Shown here in pieces: positions 1 to 12,200 of a DNA stretch of 64,000 nucleotides. The notes beneath the pieces were generated by a model. That model saw nothing but the letters and a program-made list of their open reading frames with translations, did not search any database and was not told the origin of the DNA. How positions within the stretch are numbered: the stretch's first letter is position 1; the number at the start of each line of letters is the position of its first letter. A program made the position numbers and the translations under genes. This DNA comes from Mesostigma viride (taxonomy: Eukaryota > Streptophyta > Mesostigmatophyceae > Mesostigmatales > Mesostigmataceae): positions 64,001 to 128,000 of the forward strand of contig RPFO01000114.1 of the NCBI GenBank assembly GCA_009746045.1, written 5' to 3'.

Positions 1-707
1 TTGTACTCTGAGGCCGTATTCCGGAAACGTACGAGATCATTTTCCCCCTCTTGCCTTCCCTCTTAAGCCCGTGGTCGAGTCCAAGGTTTCCGAGTGTTGT
101 ATTTACTTTTCCAGCCTTTAGTCGTACCTTGTGGGCGTGCCAACACACATTCATCGTGGAATTCCTGGGTTACACCAAACCCGACCCCCCTGCCACGGTC
201 CATCTCATTTTGTTGTAACGCTTGTGAGTGTAAATTAGGTATGCACGTGATCCCTGGCGGGTGGCAAGTATGGTGTGGCACAATCTTGAACCATGCGGCC
301 TATTTTTAGACGATACTGGTGTGTCTTTGATCTGTGGCTCTGTGCTCAAGTTCTTGATCTATTCTTGAGCCGATATATTTTCGCTGGGTGTTGCCACACT
401 GGGCATTCACAGCGCGCCATTTTTTTGGTTGTTCCTGTGGCATCTCACCCACTGTCCGACCATGCTATGTGCTAAGATAGTAGCATGAGATCAGTATGCA
501 GTGCTGCGCGCCCAGCTGTGCCTGGCCCAGCGCGCGTGCACGTACGTACACTTTCGTCCGCTCTTATGCTGCAAGTGCTAGTGTCCCCCCCCCCGGTCAC
601 TAGCCTTTGTCGAAAATGCGTTGAAAACAAATTCCTTGCGCACGTCACCGGTCTTGTGCATAATGGGCGCCCGGATGACATAGCTCGCGTCCGTGACAAC
701 AGGTCTT
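1..707. other. No gene recognised
   Basis: Only short overlapping open frames on both strands, none with a recognisable motif, splice context or codon pattern. I see no RNA gene. Unannotated flank. Confidence 0.4.
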
Positions 708-779
708 AGTTAGGTGAAGTAGTGCCGGAACCTTTTTGCCACTGAGGCAAATCGGGCCGGAACACTATTTCACCTAACT
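708..779. repeat. Imperfect foldback, ~72 nt
   Basis: The left arm AGTTAGGTGAAGTAGTG and the right arm at 757-779 are inverse complements with one mismatch and a 2-nt bulge. Nested inside is a second perfect stem, TTTGCC (735-740) with GGCAAA (746-751), around a 5-nt loop. It could be a tiny MITE or a structured RNA; no flanking duplication is obvious. Confidence 0.6.
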
Positions 780-832
780 GCGTGTTTGCAAACGAGGGAG
801 GCATGCCAGCCAAGACCCCTAGGGTCGCGAGC

Positions 833-924
833 ATCATAGATAGAACATCTATAGGACTGTTTTTGTAGATTAGATAGAATAGGATTGTTTTGTAGATAGC
901 TTAGACCGGTAGGATTGCGTGCTC
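833..924 (+). mobile_element. LINE 3'-end remnant
   Basis: The stretch ending TTAGACCGGTAGGATTG just before the CCAT array matches the 3' untranslated end of the LINE at 48,680-48,710 (TTAGACCGGTAGGACTG, also followed by CCATCC units). I read it as a severely 5'-truncated LINE copy whose short CCAT tract has expanded into the array. There is no coding sequence. Confidence 0.5.
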
Positions 925-1433
925 CCATCCATCCATCCATCCATCCATCCATCCATCCATCCATCCATCCATCCATCCATCCATCCATCCATCCATCCAT
1001 CCATCCATCCATCCATCCATCCATCCATCCATCCATCCATCCATCCATCCATCCATCCATCCATCCATCCATCCATCCATCCATCCATCCATCCATCCAT
1101 CCATCCATCCATCCATCCATCCATCCATCCATCCATCCATCCATCCATCCATCCATCCATCCATCCATCCATCCATCCATCCATCCATCCATCCATCCAT
1201 CCATCCATCCATCCATCCATCCATCCATCCATCCATCCATCCATCCATCCATCCATCCATCCATCCATCCATCCATCCATCCATCCATCCATCCATCCAT
1301 CCATCCATCCATCCATCCATCCATCCATCCATCCATCCATCCATCCATCCATCCATCCATCCATCCATCCATCCATCCATCCATCCATCCATCCATCCAT
1401 CCATCCATCCATCCATCCATCCATCCATCCATC
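925..1433. repeat. (CCAT)n microsatellite, ~127 units
   Basis: Uninterrupted CCAT repeats over about 509 bp. Open frames through it (IHPS or WMDG repeats) are artefacts of the 4-bp period. The right flank CACATCACCTAAAA also borders the second array at 38.46 kb, but there in inverted relation to the array. Confidence 0.97.
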
Positions 1434-1776
1434 ACATCACCTAAAAATGGCCTTTTTGGTTACATGGGGTCATATCTCCCACGCATATAGTCAGATCGGG
1501 GTGCCTTCCCGGACTTAAGGTCCCCCTAGGACCCTGTTCACATCACATAAATTGGGGGGCCGACTGACCTATTTTTAGCATCAAACCGTGACGTGGAAAA
1601 GTGCAAAAAACGATGTTTTCCAGGCATATGGAGGCATAGCAGCCACACCCAAGTAGTAAATGTAGTCCAATTCAGCTGGAAATGTTTATGCTTATTAATT
1701 TACATCCAAAGACAAAAACCGCCCTTAATTATGCAATGTAGGACCAAGCTATGTGCTATAATTCTGGCATACATGA
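1434..1776. other. Left flank of the giant element; no gene
   Basis: Unique-looking non-coding sequence. Its last four bases ATGA (1,773-1,776) repeat directly at 32,054-32,057 and form the proposed target-site duplication. Confidence 0.5.
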
Positions 1777-1801
1777 GGCCGGGCCCACTTCGAATGTTCC
1801 G
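1777..1801 (+). repeat. Left terminal inverted repeat of giant element
   Basis: 25-bp end, perfect inverse complement of 32,029-32,053, preceded by ATGA (1,773-1,776). It contains internal palindromes GGGCCC and TTCGAA. Confidence 0.8.
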
Positions 1802-1805
1802 AAAA

Positions 1806-1928
1806 GTGTGACACTTTTCGTCGTTTTTTTAACTTCGTAACAAACTACTCTTTCCCGCCGGGCCGCGTGTGACACTTTTTGTCGTTTTTTTAATTTCGTG
1901 ACTAACTACTCTTTCCCGTCGGTCCGCG
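1806..1928 (+). repeat. Two 61-bp subterminal direct repeats
   Basis: Two tandem copies (about 1,806-1,866 and 1,867-1,928), each GTGTGACACTTTT.GTCG, a T-run, AA.TTCGT, then AACTACTCTTTCCCG. They lie directly inside the left inverted repeat, where transposase-binding repeats are usually found. The right end has one related GTGTGACACTTTTC at about 31,998-32,012. Confidence 0.7.
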
Positions 1929-2177
1929 TGCGCTTTTTGATTGCCTGCAGGTGGCACGAAATTTTCGACCGGAGTGTTTCGGCATTACAAGTTTCTCGAT
2001 ACCCTGATGGATTGGTACATTCCTAGTCGACTAGAGGACCATGTTGAGAAGAGTTAATCGACGAAGCTAGTAGTACTTTCAACCATCAAATGGTGGGTAT
2101 ACCCACCCCCATAATTTTATTGAATCGATTAATAATGCAAATTTACACATTTGACCAACGCAAAATGTTGCATGGAA

Positions 2178-2687
2178 TTAATCATCGATTATATTTGCCA
2201 AATGGGACCGGCATTCACTTTTCCTGGAGAAATGACCCCCATCCATCGATCTCAATGTCACGAAACTTGTACGCTCCCTTGTACAAGTCCCCCACGAAAT
2301 TTGGAGGCTCGTTGGAAAATTGTTTGGGGCCCATACGGCCCCACCTATTTCCGCCGCATTCAAGAACTCATGCTGGGCCTCAGCCCGGAGGCGCACAGCC
2401 GAGACATTGGGCGAAATTTCCGTGCCCTCCTTCTGGAGGCATTGCACCACCCTGGCCTTACCCGGAACACGGGGGGCAGGCGCCAAATCCGAATCTGGGG
2501 GCATCAGGTCGATCATCCCGTTTCCGAACGCAATGACACCTGAACCCCAACCTCCAAACGGTCCCCGCAGGGAGCGTGGGAAGTCGTGGGGGGGGGAGTC
2601 GATTTCAACAAACATGTTGGCCGCATGCTCCTTTTTATCGACATGCACATATGTATGCTGCGAACCAAAAACATCGGCACGCTCCAT
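2178..2687 (-). CDS. Possible small ORF of the giant element, 169 aa
   Basis: A 169-codon minus-strand frame between the transposase gene and the left terminus, in the same orientation as the transposase. Its ATG context (ACGATGG) is acceptable. The protein has no motif I recognise. Overlapping plus-strand frames of 136 and 148 codons weaken the case. A palindrome of the intronic type lies about 75 bp upstream (2,762-2,784), so this might instead be a further 3' exon; a TTCGCAG acceptor-like site lies at its 5' end. Treat as hypothetical. Confidence 0.3.
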   Translation of the reverse strand: MERADVFGSQHTYVHVDKKEHAANMFVEIDSPPHDFPRSLRGPFGGWGSGVIAFGNGMIDLMPPDSDLAPAPRVPGKARVVQCLQKEGTEISPNVSAVRLRAEAQHEFLNAAEIGGAVWAPNNFPTSLQISWGTCTRERTSFVTLRSMDGGHFSRKSECRSHLANIIDD

Positions 2688-2761
2688 CGTAAAAGTGAGT
2701 TTGATGGCTAAGTTGCGTGTGAGAAAATGATTTCAGCAAAGCCCGGTCCGGACTGTCGTAT

Positions 2762-2784
2762 GGGTGGCGCTGCGGAGCGTCCCC
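2762..2784. repeat. GGGTGGC..GCGTCCCC palindrome
   Basis: A copy of the element-wide hairpin motif (GGGTGGCGCTGCGGAGCGTC); a second copy is at 3,263-3,286, just after the transposase stop codon. Confidence 0.7.
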
Positions 2785-3292
2785 TCTATTCCTTGTGGTT
2801 GAAGGGGACAACCTTCCAATCACAATTCGTAACTAGTCCGGTTACAAGCAAGGTACTTTGGCACTTTCGGAGCGAATTTGTGTTTTAAGACATCTACCAA
2901 AGAGGCCTTAGTACAGTAACATTGTTGTGACATTCGAAATTAGTACGAACCAATTTGCAGAAAACAAGGGACGGAAAGTCCTACCGAGCAACTACATATT
3001 TGAGTGACGACATGATTTTTAGGTCAAACCAAATTATAAATTTGTCATTCGAAAAAATTATTGTACAAGTTAAATAAAATACTCGCCATTTCGACACGGA
3101 AATATACTGAAATTTGTCACTACCGATGCTAACAATGTTCCCAGCCACTTGTCATCTATTCTAATATATGAAAAAACAGTTCTCCAAAAATATATAAACA
3201 CGAATAAACACTGTCCAAACCGTAGGCGAATAAAGCCCAGGCTTAAAGATCCCGGATCGGTAGGGGTGGCGCTGCGGAGCGTCCCCGAAAGT

Positions 3293-6200
3293 TTAAGCCG
3301 GTGGCAGCCCCTCCGGGGCTTGCTGGTTGCGTACAAGAGCGGTTAGCCACGCGTCAAGCTCCTTGCTCATATTAACGTAGGCTTGCCTTTGGTTGCCAAG
3401 GACCATGCACTGGAGCGGAAGCCGAGCAGCGGAGATGCACAGATAGCAATCGACCAGGTCGGCTGGGCGGGACTCCGGCCAATCAGCCAAATCCAGAGTA
3501 AAATGCAGGGGGTCATGCATATCTCGCTTCCACAGCCGAACCGCAAGAACTGCGTGGCCGGGCAAGAAAATCTCCTTCTGCCGTCCGTTTTGTCCCTCAA
3601 CCCACCTAACCTCGATCCTCCTTCTCCAGCACTGAGGCCTCCCTCACCACCTGCATCACCCAGAAAGGGTGGGCGGAATTGTGGTTCACGTCCTCTCTGT
3701 CTGAAGGAACTGCGATGTAATCATACATGCGCATCTGCCTGCCAATGGCATCCCTTTGATCCTTCAGCAGTTCCGCCCGCGTCAGCTGGCGAACCGGAGG
3801 GATGGGCTGCGTTGGCGGCATTAGGCGGAAAGTTTTCATTGTTTGGCCCTCATCGTTAAATTCCTCGATATGTGTCCACTCGGTCCGGCACTCCTCCCAC
3901 CTGTTAGCTAGGCAGGCTGGGCAGTAGCACGAAAAACGCCTCATCATCAGGAGCCCCGGGTCAGACTTGTCCAGGCGCCACCAGTGCGCTTGCTTGATGG
4001 CCTCGACACGCGTCGGTATCATACGGGCGCCGGAGTCGAGGTCCTGCAATAAGGTAGAATGTCAGAAACGGAAAGTTCGTATGTGTCAATAGATCAAGTA
4101 CACATCAAGGGTCACTCTGCAGAGATACCCCTTTAAAAGTGCTTTGCATGCATTTTTCCCTATATAAGACGCTAATTCAGTTAACGTAAAGGATTTACGT
4201 TAGATGGATAGAGATTGTTACGCTCTTTCCAGCGGCACCTTGAACGCCTCATTTGGTTAAGGAACGTAAAAGATATGACGTTTCCTAGGCTGTGCCGACA
4301 GTACCCGGCGCGCCACTGTGGGCGCGTACGGACACAGGATGTACAAGTGTCACTTTGATAGTCCGCAGGACGTTGACAGGACTTGTACAGGACTTGATGG
4401 TCAATTGATAGGTAGGCGCACTGTAGCGCGCCAGGACCTATGAGACAATTGATGCTGACTAGTGTACGGATAGGTCCACAGGACTAGCCGTATGGACAAT
4501 TGATAGATCTGCGCGCCAAAGGCGTGCCAGAGTCTGTGTAATCAATTGATTGACAGTTCAGCTGTGACAGTGCAGCTGAATACTTGGACGCGTCCCTAGT
4601 AAGCTATATGAGTGACTTGGTCACACCGGGACGCTAGTTCTTGCGTGCACGTTCTCTTGGCACTGCGACCCTGTCGTCTGTGCTGCGTGCAGTCTTGGAA
4701 GTGACGTGACTTACGTCTGTGTTTCCTGATTGTTAATAAAGGCAACTTCCTGCAAGAACCATGGCGGAATTCGTGGCATTCTTACCCTCACAACTCGTAT
4801 TACACGCTCTGTCAAAAAGATGCCAAATTCGGAAGAATTTCGGATTCCGGACGATGAGGAAATAGCCGCTCCGCCGGCTGGTTCTTCGTCAAGACCGACG
4901 GTGCCGTCGTGGCAGCAATTGCTCGACGAAGTAACGGTCTCGCTCGACGAGCTTCATCGTCAGCAGCGTGCAGCTCACGCATTGCTCGGGGATAACCCCG
5001 AGGACCCCGATTTGCCAGCACTGGTGCCGGCAATCCGCAACCTGTTGGACCAGATTCGAAACATTTTATCGACATTTACGGTCCAGGTGCGGGGAGGTTT
5101 GCGGTCGGTGACCGAAGTCACGACTGCCATTGAGGAGTTGGACAACGTCCTCTCTTCACTCACCGGTTACCAGAGAAACCTGCAAAACTGGGCATCGCTA
5201 CGCACGGGGGGCGCGCCGGCGGTGTCGACAAATTTGTTTCAGGATCTCGCGCTGTTATCGCTGCTCACTCGCGGCGTACGCAGTCGCGAGCGCCAGGTTT
5301 TAATTAACCTGGTGGCATTTCTCGCCTCTGTGCGAGAGTGGATTCCCGCGGGGTGGGAATTATTGACGATCTTTACACATCCTCTGCGCCTCGTCGCGCG
5401 TCGGCGCGTCGCAACTTACGCGGCGGGGAGCACGCCGGTTTTAATTCATACCGGTGCAGGTCCGGAGCTGGATATGGAGGATCGTGAGTTCGTATACACG
5501 TACTGCGACTTCAGGGGCCTTGACTACTAGTCGGCCTAATTTTCTTCTGCAGTACTCGTCGACATTTTTTTGTCGAATTTTCAGCGGCAATTCGCGGGGC
5601 GGCAGCGACACCGGCGCAGGCGGCAGTGGCGACACAAAAATTTTGTACATATTTTCTGCTGCTTTGTTAAGGTGTTCTTTGAATAGCTGGTAGTGCAGGA
5701 TGGCTGAGGGACGCCGTAGCAAGGGTCCAGCCAGTGGGAATAATAATGGGGGTGCTGGTAGTGGAACCGCTCACGTAGATGACGTGGGGCTTACCGGAGA
5801 GATTACCAACCTTCCTCACAATAATAATAATGCACAAGCTATTCATGGCTTTGATCTTACCACACAGGGTCTTTTAATTGTCAATCAGTTGCAGCCTGTA
5901 ACCTCAGACTCCAAGCCTAAGCAGGCTGAAGAGTTTGTGGAGGGATTGGAAGGGTTCCCTAGCTTGTACGGTGGTACAAATTACTATCAAATCTGGATAG
6001 GCAGTAGCACTTTTGGCAAGTGTACTGACCAGATTAAGGACCTAACCAGGGAGTGCAAAAAGGCCAATAAGGCCTGGGCACTGTACGTGGCTGAGCTGAA
6101 GGAGCTGCTGGAGGACCAAGAAGAAGTGGCATCCATTGGCAGGACAAATACCAAGGGTGGGAGGTCAAGGGGGACCTGATCCAGAACTTTCTCAACTATT

Positions 6201-9200
6201 GTAAGATGGTTGAGGAGGGCAGGGCTCACGGCTTTAATGTCGCTGATAACATAGCCCTAACCAACTGGCTCAAGGTTTCTGGGCTGGATAAGGCGACACG
6301 TGGCTCCTTAAAAGTCATGTGTGCCCCACACTCTACCCTGAAGGCCTACAAGGTCATCATTAAACAAGCACTCGAGGCAGAGGAGCTGTTTGAGGGTGGA
6401 GTGCCAGCAGTGAAGGCTACCCAGGCAGGCGGGCGTACCCAGGGTGGCTCCAAGACGTCTGAGGCTGACCGAAGCCAAGGAGGGCGTAGGGGCAACCATC
6501 ACAAGCGCAAGGGAGATCATTCACCTGATTCTGACAGGAGGTCACACTCCAAGTCGGTGTTCAGGCGGGTGGGTGGTCAGCCCAAGCAGGGCAACGCGTC
6601 TGACAATGGGGGCAGTGGCCAGGGCAAGTCCAAGATACAATGCTACCTGTGCAAGGGGTGGGGGCACATCAAGAAGGAGTGTCCCAGCTTCAAGAAGTCC
6701 CAGGGCCAGGGCAGCAACAAGAATAACAACAACAACAAGAAGAACAACAACAAGTCCCAGGCAGGCCAGCCTTCAAAGGGCAGTCAGCAAGAAGACAACA
6801 AGGAGCAGTGACTGTCTGAGGCAACCCCTACACACCTTAATTCACCCAAGGGGGAGGCCAGGTGCTCCAATGCAGATTTTATATCTGGGCAACAAGAGGG
6901 TGATCTCCAGGTTCAGTGTGGCCCCAGGTCACCTGGAGAGGTACAGGTTCCTATGAAGACGTCCTTGACAGCTGATGCAGCTGTAAGTATGTCTGACCCT
7001 ATGCATCCTCGTGCTGGGCACGAGGGTGGACCTCTCATTTTGAGAGAAACCAATGTACAACCACAGAGGGGTGTGAAGGCCTCTGGTGGTATGCATGTGG
7101 TCCCTGCTGGCGGTCCAGGTGTTGGGCATGAGCAGGGTGACTCAGGCTCTGAGTCAGAACAGGATGGAAGTCAGCATGGTGATGCTGGACAACCTGACAG
7201 CACAGTCCTGACTGTGCCAGGGACTGCTTCCTCTGTGTACCAGGAGTTGGGTGCCCGAATCCACAACATGTTTGGGCATGCCACTTCTCTGTCAAACAAC
7301 TTTGCCTTCCGTATGGGCAGGGCACCCCTTCTTAAGGCGTGTCAGCAAGCTGCCTCACGGTGTAAGTGCCAGTTGTCCTCCAACAAGCCCAGGAAATCAC
7401 ATGCCAAAGCTCTACCTCAGAGCATTGGTGATCTGCAGTGTGATATCCAACACATCAGGGGCATGCAACTGTTGGTGTGCGTGGACAGGTACACGAAATA
7501 CAAGGTGCTGGAGCATTTACCTTCTATGAAGAACAGGTACTTGCTGGCTGCCCTGCAGAATGTAAGAGCCAAGTTTCCTACCACAAGGATCCAGGTGGAC
7601 ATGCAGTTTCAGCATCTCAAGGGTGATCCTACCCTTCCTGAGTTGCTGGTTACACCTAGGGAGGCTCATGGGCAGCAGGGTGCTATCGAGAGGGCAATCC
7701 AGGAGGTCAAGAAATTGATCATCTCTGAAGACTGGGTACCCTTGTCTGCACCTGCACTTGTCAGGAGTGCATGGCTGAGGAACGTGGAGCAGCAGCTGAA
7801 CAGCAGGGTTAACTTCTACTATGATGGAGTTGCTGTCAGCCCAATGGGTCTATATCATGGCCTGTGCCCACCACATGTGCTGGAGGGCTGGAAACATGCT
7901 GCACATGTCACCTTTGCCAAGCTGAGGGAGAAGGACCGGGGTTGGAAGATGCTGGAGCCACAAGTGGGTCAGAAGGTCCTAGCTTGGAAGGAACCTAGCC
8001 TTTATGGCAAACGTGGTAGCTGGAGTCCTGGGGTGGTTACCCAGGTTGATGAAGCTAGCCACGCATGCTTGGTCAGCATGGAGGACGAACCAAAGCATGT
8101 ACACCGGCTGAGTTGGTCATATGTCAAGCCTAACCTGATGAATGAGGGCAGTCAGGCACAAGGCTCACAGGATCTGCAGGATTTTCAGGTCCCAGGTGAC
8201 ATCACTGACGCAACGACCACATCTGTTGCAGGGGAATCTGTCAGCCCTGGCCAGGTTGCAGAGGTACTTGTTGAACAGGCTGCAAGGTCAACAGCTGGGG
8301 AGTCAACTGTCAAGCCCAAGGCACTAACCAAGCCCAGGGGGACAAGTTTGGCTGGATTGATTGGGGCTCTACAAAGGGCCAAGAAGCAGCCCAAGGTAGC
8401 CAAGCTCAGGTGGCATGGCAATCTGGGGCTGGACACTGCCTTAGAGGTAGACACTAATTCTCAGGTCTCCATTATTGGGACCAGGGCTGCAGCAGGGTAC
8501 AGCATGTCTGAACCCAGCTATCAGTTTGTGTCTGACTTCAGTGGCGGGGTACACGTGAAGGTACTGGGTGAGGTATTCATTCCTATCCTTGGACAGGACA
8601 CTGCTTTTTGTGTCTTGGAGGGCTATCAAGGACCTGCTCTTCTGGGGCAGAATTTCCTATGCCAGGATGGGGTAGTGATCACGTCCTCTCTCCTGACTAA
8701 GGAAGGGGCTGGTCAGGTCCCACTGATTAATTTCAGGACCACTCACCTATCACGTGCAGTAACCAGGACGGTTAAGCGTGTGCAAGTGTGCCAGGGGCAG
8801 GAGCCCTTGGTTGATGACCTCATACTGCCAGCTGCTAGTCATCCAAGCAGTTTGGGCATTGGTCCTCACTCACTTGCTGGACACAGCCCTATCAACTACC
8901 AAGGCCTGGTGAAGCTCATGTCCTCTCCCATTATGTGTCCCCAGGTCACACTGGGTCTGATTAAATCTGGGGAGGACTGGATCTCCAAGAAATGCGTGGA
9001 ACCTGTCAATGACCTGCCTCCTGCACGACGTCTACTCAAGCTCAAGTTTGTCATCAAGATGAAGGAGGTGGACGGGGTCAAGGTACCACATGTCAGGCCA
9101 GTGCTGAATGAGTTCAAGGGTACTGGTGAGTGCACTGCTGAGGAGTTGTATACCCCTGGCATGCTGCATGATACTTGGAGGCTGCTGCTGTGTGTCTTTC

Positions 9201-12200
9201 TAGGCCTTCTCAACAAGGGCTTGGACTATGGCTCAGTGGTGATAGACTTCAAGAGGGCATTTCTGGAGGGTGATGCAGATGTGGCACAGGAAAAGTGGGA
9301 GGGCAAGACGCCTTTCTATGTTAGGGTGCCTGCTGTATGGAAAAGGGACATCCACACGGAGTTCCTTAAAATCCTCAAGGGCCTGGAGGGCCTGAGGTCA
9401 AGTCCAATAATCTGGAGGGAGACTCTCAACCGTTTCCTGAAGGAGCATTGCAACTTGAAGGTCTCTCCTGTAGACCCCTGTCTGTTTCTGGGGCAATGGG
9501 AAGGCCTGCCAGTGTATGCTTCGCTGCACGGGGATGACCTACATCTGATAGCTCCCACGTCGTGGCTTAAGGAGCTGATCTCCATCATTAAGTCCAAGTT
9601 TCCTCTGGGTAGGGAGCAATGGCAGGTGGAGAATGAGCCTCTGCTGTTTGTGGGCATGGAGGCCACACTGGTGAAGAAGGGAGGGGAGTGGCGTATGCTG
9701 CTGGTGGGGGGCAATGACTATCAAGAGACCCTCATTAGCAAGCTTCCTCCAACCATCACACAGGCACTGTGTCCCATGGTGAGGGGCATGGTTGCTTGGG
9801 TGGCAGGCATTTCCAGGCCAGACCTTATGGTCATAGCCAGGTTGCCTGATGACATGCTGGTGGAGCTAGGGTCTGCCAAGGTGGCTGATCAGGTCAGGGC
9901 TTCATCTGGCATTCTGTTGTCTGCAGTGGATTTATCACAACCCATTTGCATGGAGCTGTATGTGGATAGCTCAATGGACAGCAGGCAGGTCTCCAAGGTC
10001 AGGGGCAGGGCTGCAGGGCTCTTTGTGCTCAGACAGGAAGGCCTGGGGAGTTTGGTGAGCTGGTTTAGTCGCCTGCACAAACGGGTGGCTGTCAGCAGTG
10101 ATGTGGCAGAATGCAGGGCTATTTGTGAAGGCATTCACACAAGCCTTTATCTGAAGGAGTTGCTTCATCAGATGACTTCTAACACTCCTTGGCCACTTCA
10201 GGTTACCACTCTTCTAAAAACAGACTCCATGGGGATGGTGCAGTTTGTGCACAGGCAGATGGCCAGAAGTAGGGACTTGGATTATCTCCTTCTTAAGGAG
10301 TTGTCCTCCTTGGCCAATATTGAGCATATCCCTGGGGTTGACAATCCTGCTGATGCTTTGACCAAGCTAGTGCAGAAGGCAGCAGTGCAATACAAGGTTC
10401 TTCAGTCTCTGATGGACCCATCTCAGCAAGCTGTCTAAGCTGGTGCATGGTTATAGGGCATTGGAGAGCAGATTGTGTGGTAGTGTCAGCATTGTGACTG
10501 GCATAATACCTGTATTTTAGTCTGTACTAAGGCTCATGGACCATGGTACACTCACTCTGATTTTAATCAGGATACAGCCAGGTTTTGGCTGGGGTTCATG
10601 CTGTTGACTACACAAGGTTGACAGGTCCATTACAGACCATGTATTCTATTTTAAAAGAAATGTATATTTGTACATACCTCTCACAATGGTCTGGGAACCT
10701 TTATTCTGGGGTTTATAGGGCGGGGTTCGATTCCCTGGTATTATGTTTCTACAAGCTGGCCTGTTCAGGTGTTTGCCTGTTCAGACTTCCCTAGTTCCCC
10801 AGGGCAGGATTTAATTGTTGCCTATGTGTTTCATTTTGTCATTTGTTTGCTGTGGCAGTTTACCATCTGGCAAGTAGACGGGCGCCGTAAGACGGGCGCC
10901 AATAGACCCCTGTTGAGAGAATGACAGGCAAACTATTGTAATACGCCTTACTTTGTCAAGTGGTATTTTAATTGTCATGGATTTATTGTACTTATATTGA
11001 ATATGTACTGGGTTTTATGGGATTAGTATCTGGGATTAATGTAACTCACCGCCAGAAGGTCATTGTACTGGAGGCTCTACCGAGGTGATGGGATTAATTC
11101 CTGGAGAAGACCTCATAGAATTAACCTGTATGTATTTAATTTTGTGTGCTTCTAATATCTGGTGGTACTCTGTAATGCCACTTCCATAGGTTTTTATCCA
11201 TTTCTCATGGAATGGTTTTCCCTGTGGCAGATCTGTTTCTTTTCCAGTTCCTTAAAAGAAAGGGCTGGGGGAATGGCAATGGCCATTAAAGACATCTGTT
11301 CAAGCTTCAAGCTGGAGTGAAGGACATTTCAAGCTACTTCAAGGGTCCCTGGCAGGGGATGTGATCCCTAAAGAAAAGAAGGGATTGGAGTTAACGTAAA
11401 GGATTTACGTTAGATGGATAGAGATTGTTACGCTCTTTCCAACGGCACCTTGAACGCCTCATTTGGTTAAGGAACGTAAAAGTTATGACGTTTCCTAGGC
11501 TGTGCCGACAGTACCCGGCGCGCCACTGTGGGCGCGTACGGACACAGGATGTACAAGTGTCACTTTGATAGTCCGCAGGACGTTGACAGGACTTGTACAG
11601 GACTTGATGGTCAATTGATAGGTAGGCGCACTGTAGCGCGCCAGGACCTATGAGACAATTGATGCTGAGCTAGTGTACGGATAGGTCCACAGGACTAGCC
11701 GTATGGACAATTGATAGATCTGCGCGCCAAAGGCGTGCCAGAGTCTGTGTAATCAATTGATTGACAGTTCAGCTGTGACAGTGCAGCTGAATACTTGGAC
11801 GCGTCCCTAGTAAGCTATATGAGTGACTTGGTCACACCGGGACGCTAGTTCTTGCGTGCACGTTCTCTTGGCACTGCGACCCTGTCGTCTGTGCTGCGTG
11901 CAGTCTTGGAAGTGACGTGACTTACGTCTGTGTTTCCTGATTGTTAATAAAGGCAACTTCCTGCAAGAACCATGGCGGAATTCGTGGCATTCTTACCCTC
12001 ACAACTAATTCATACCAGTTCTTTTAGCATTATCATATAATAAAATGCAAATGGGCAAAAGGTCACTCTGCAGAGATACCTTAATCAAGTTCAAGAAAAA
12101 TTGAGTTTCGCACCTCAGGAAAATGAAAGAAATGACGGTGGACGCCCTCTGCCCGAGCGCGGGCCGACTCCCTGCTCGTGGTTTTGCCTCCTTCCCAGCT

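Larger units (their letters stand above)
4180..12005 (+). mobile_element. Copia-type LTR retrotransposon, 7.8 kb, young
   Basis: Complete element with two ~615-bp LTRs differing by roughly three changes (one single-base indel), flanked by TAATTCA (4,173-4,179 and 12,006-12,012; duplication length ambiguous at 5-7 bp because the ends share bases). Internal order: an extra ORF, gag with a CCHC knuckle, integrase, a retropepsin-like segment, reverse transcriptase, RNase H. It lies in intron 3 of the giant element's transposase, in opposite orientation, so it inserted after the giant element formed. LTR ends are GTT..AAC rather than TG..CA if the 7-bp duplication is taken. Confidence 0.92.

Noticed and set aside
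770-1518. Long WMDG / IHPS open frames across the CCAT array (also 38,312-39,155)
   Set aside because: Open in several frames only because a 4-bp repeat without stops is translated; no independent coding evidence.
10715-10745. tRNA T-arm-like GGGTTCGATTCCC in the Copia 3' region
   Set aside because: No acceptor, D or anticodon arm can be built around it.
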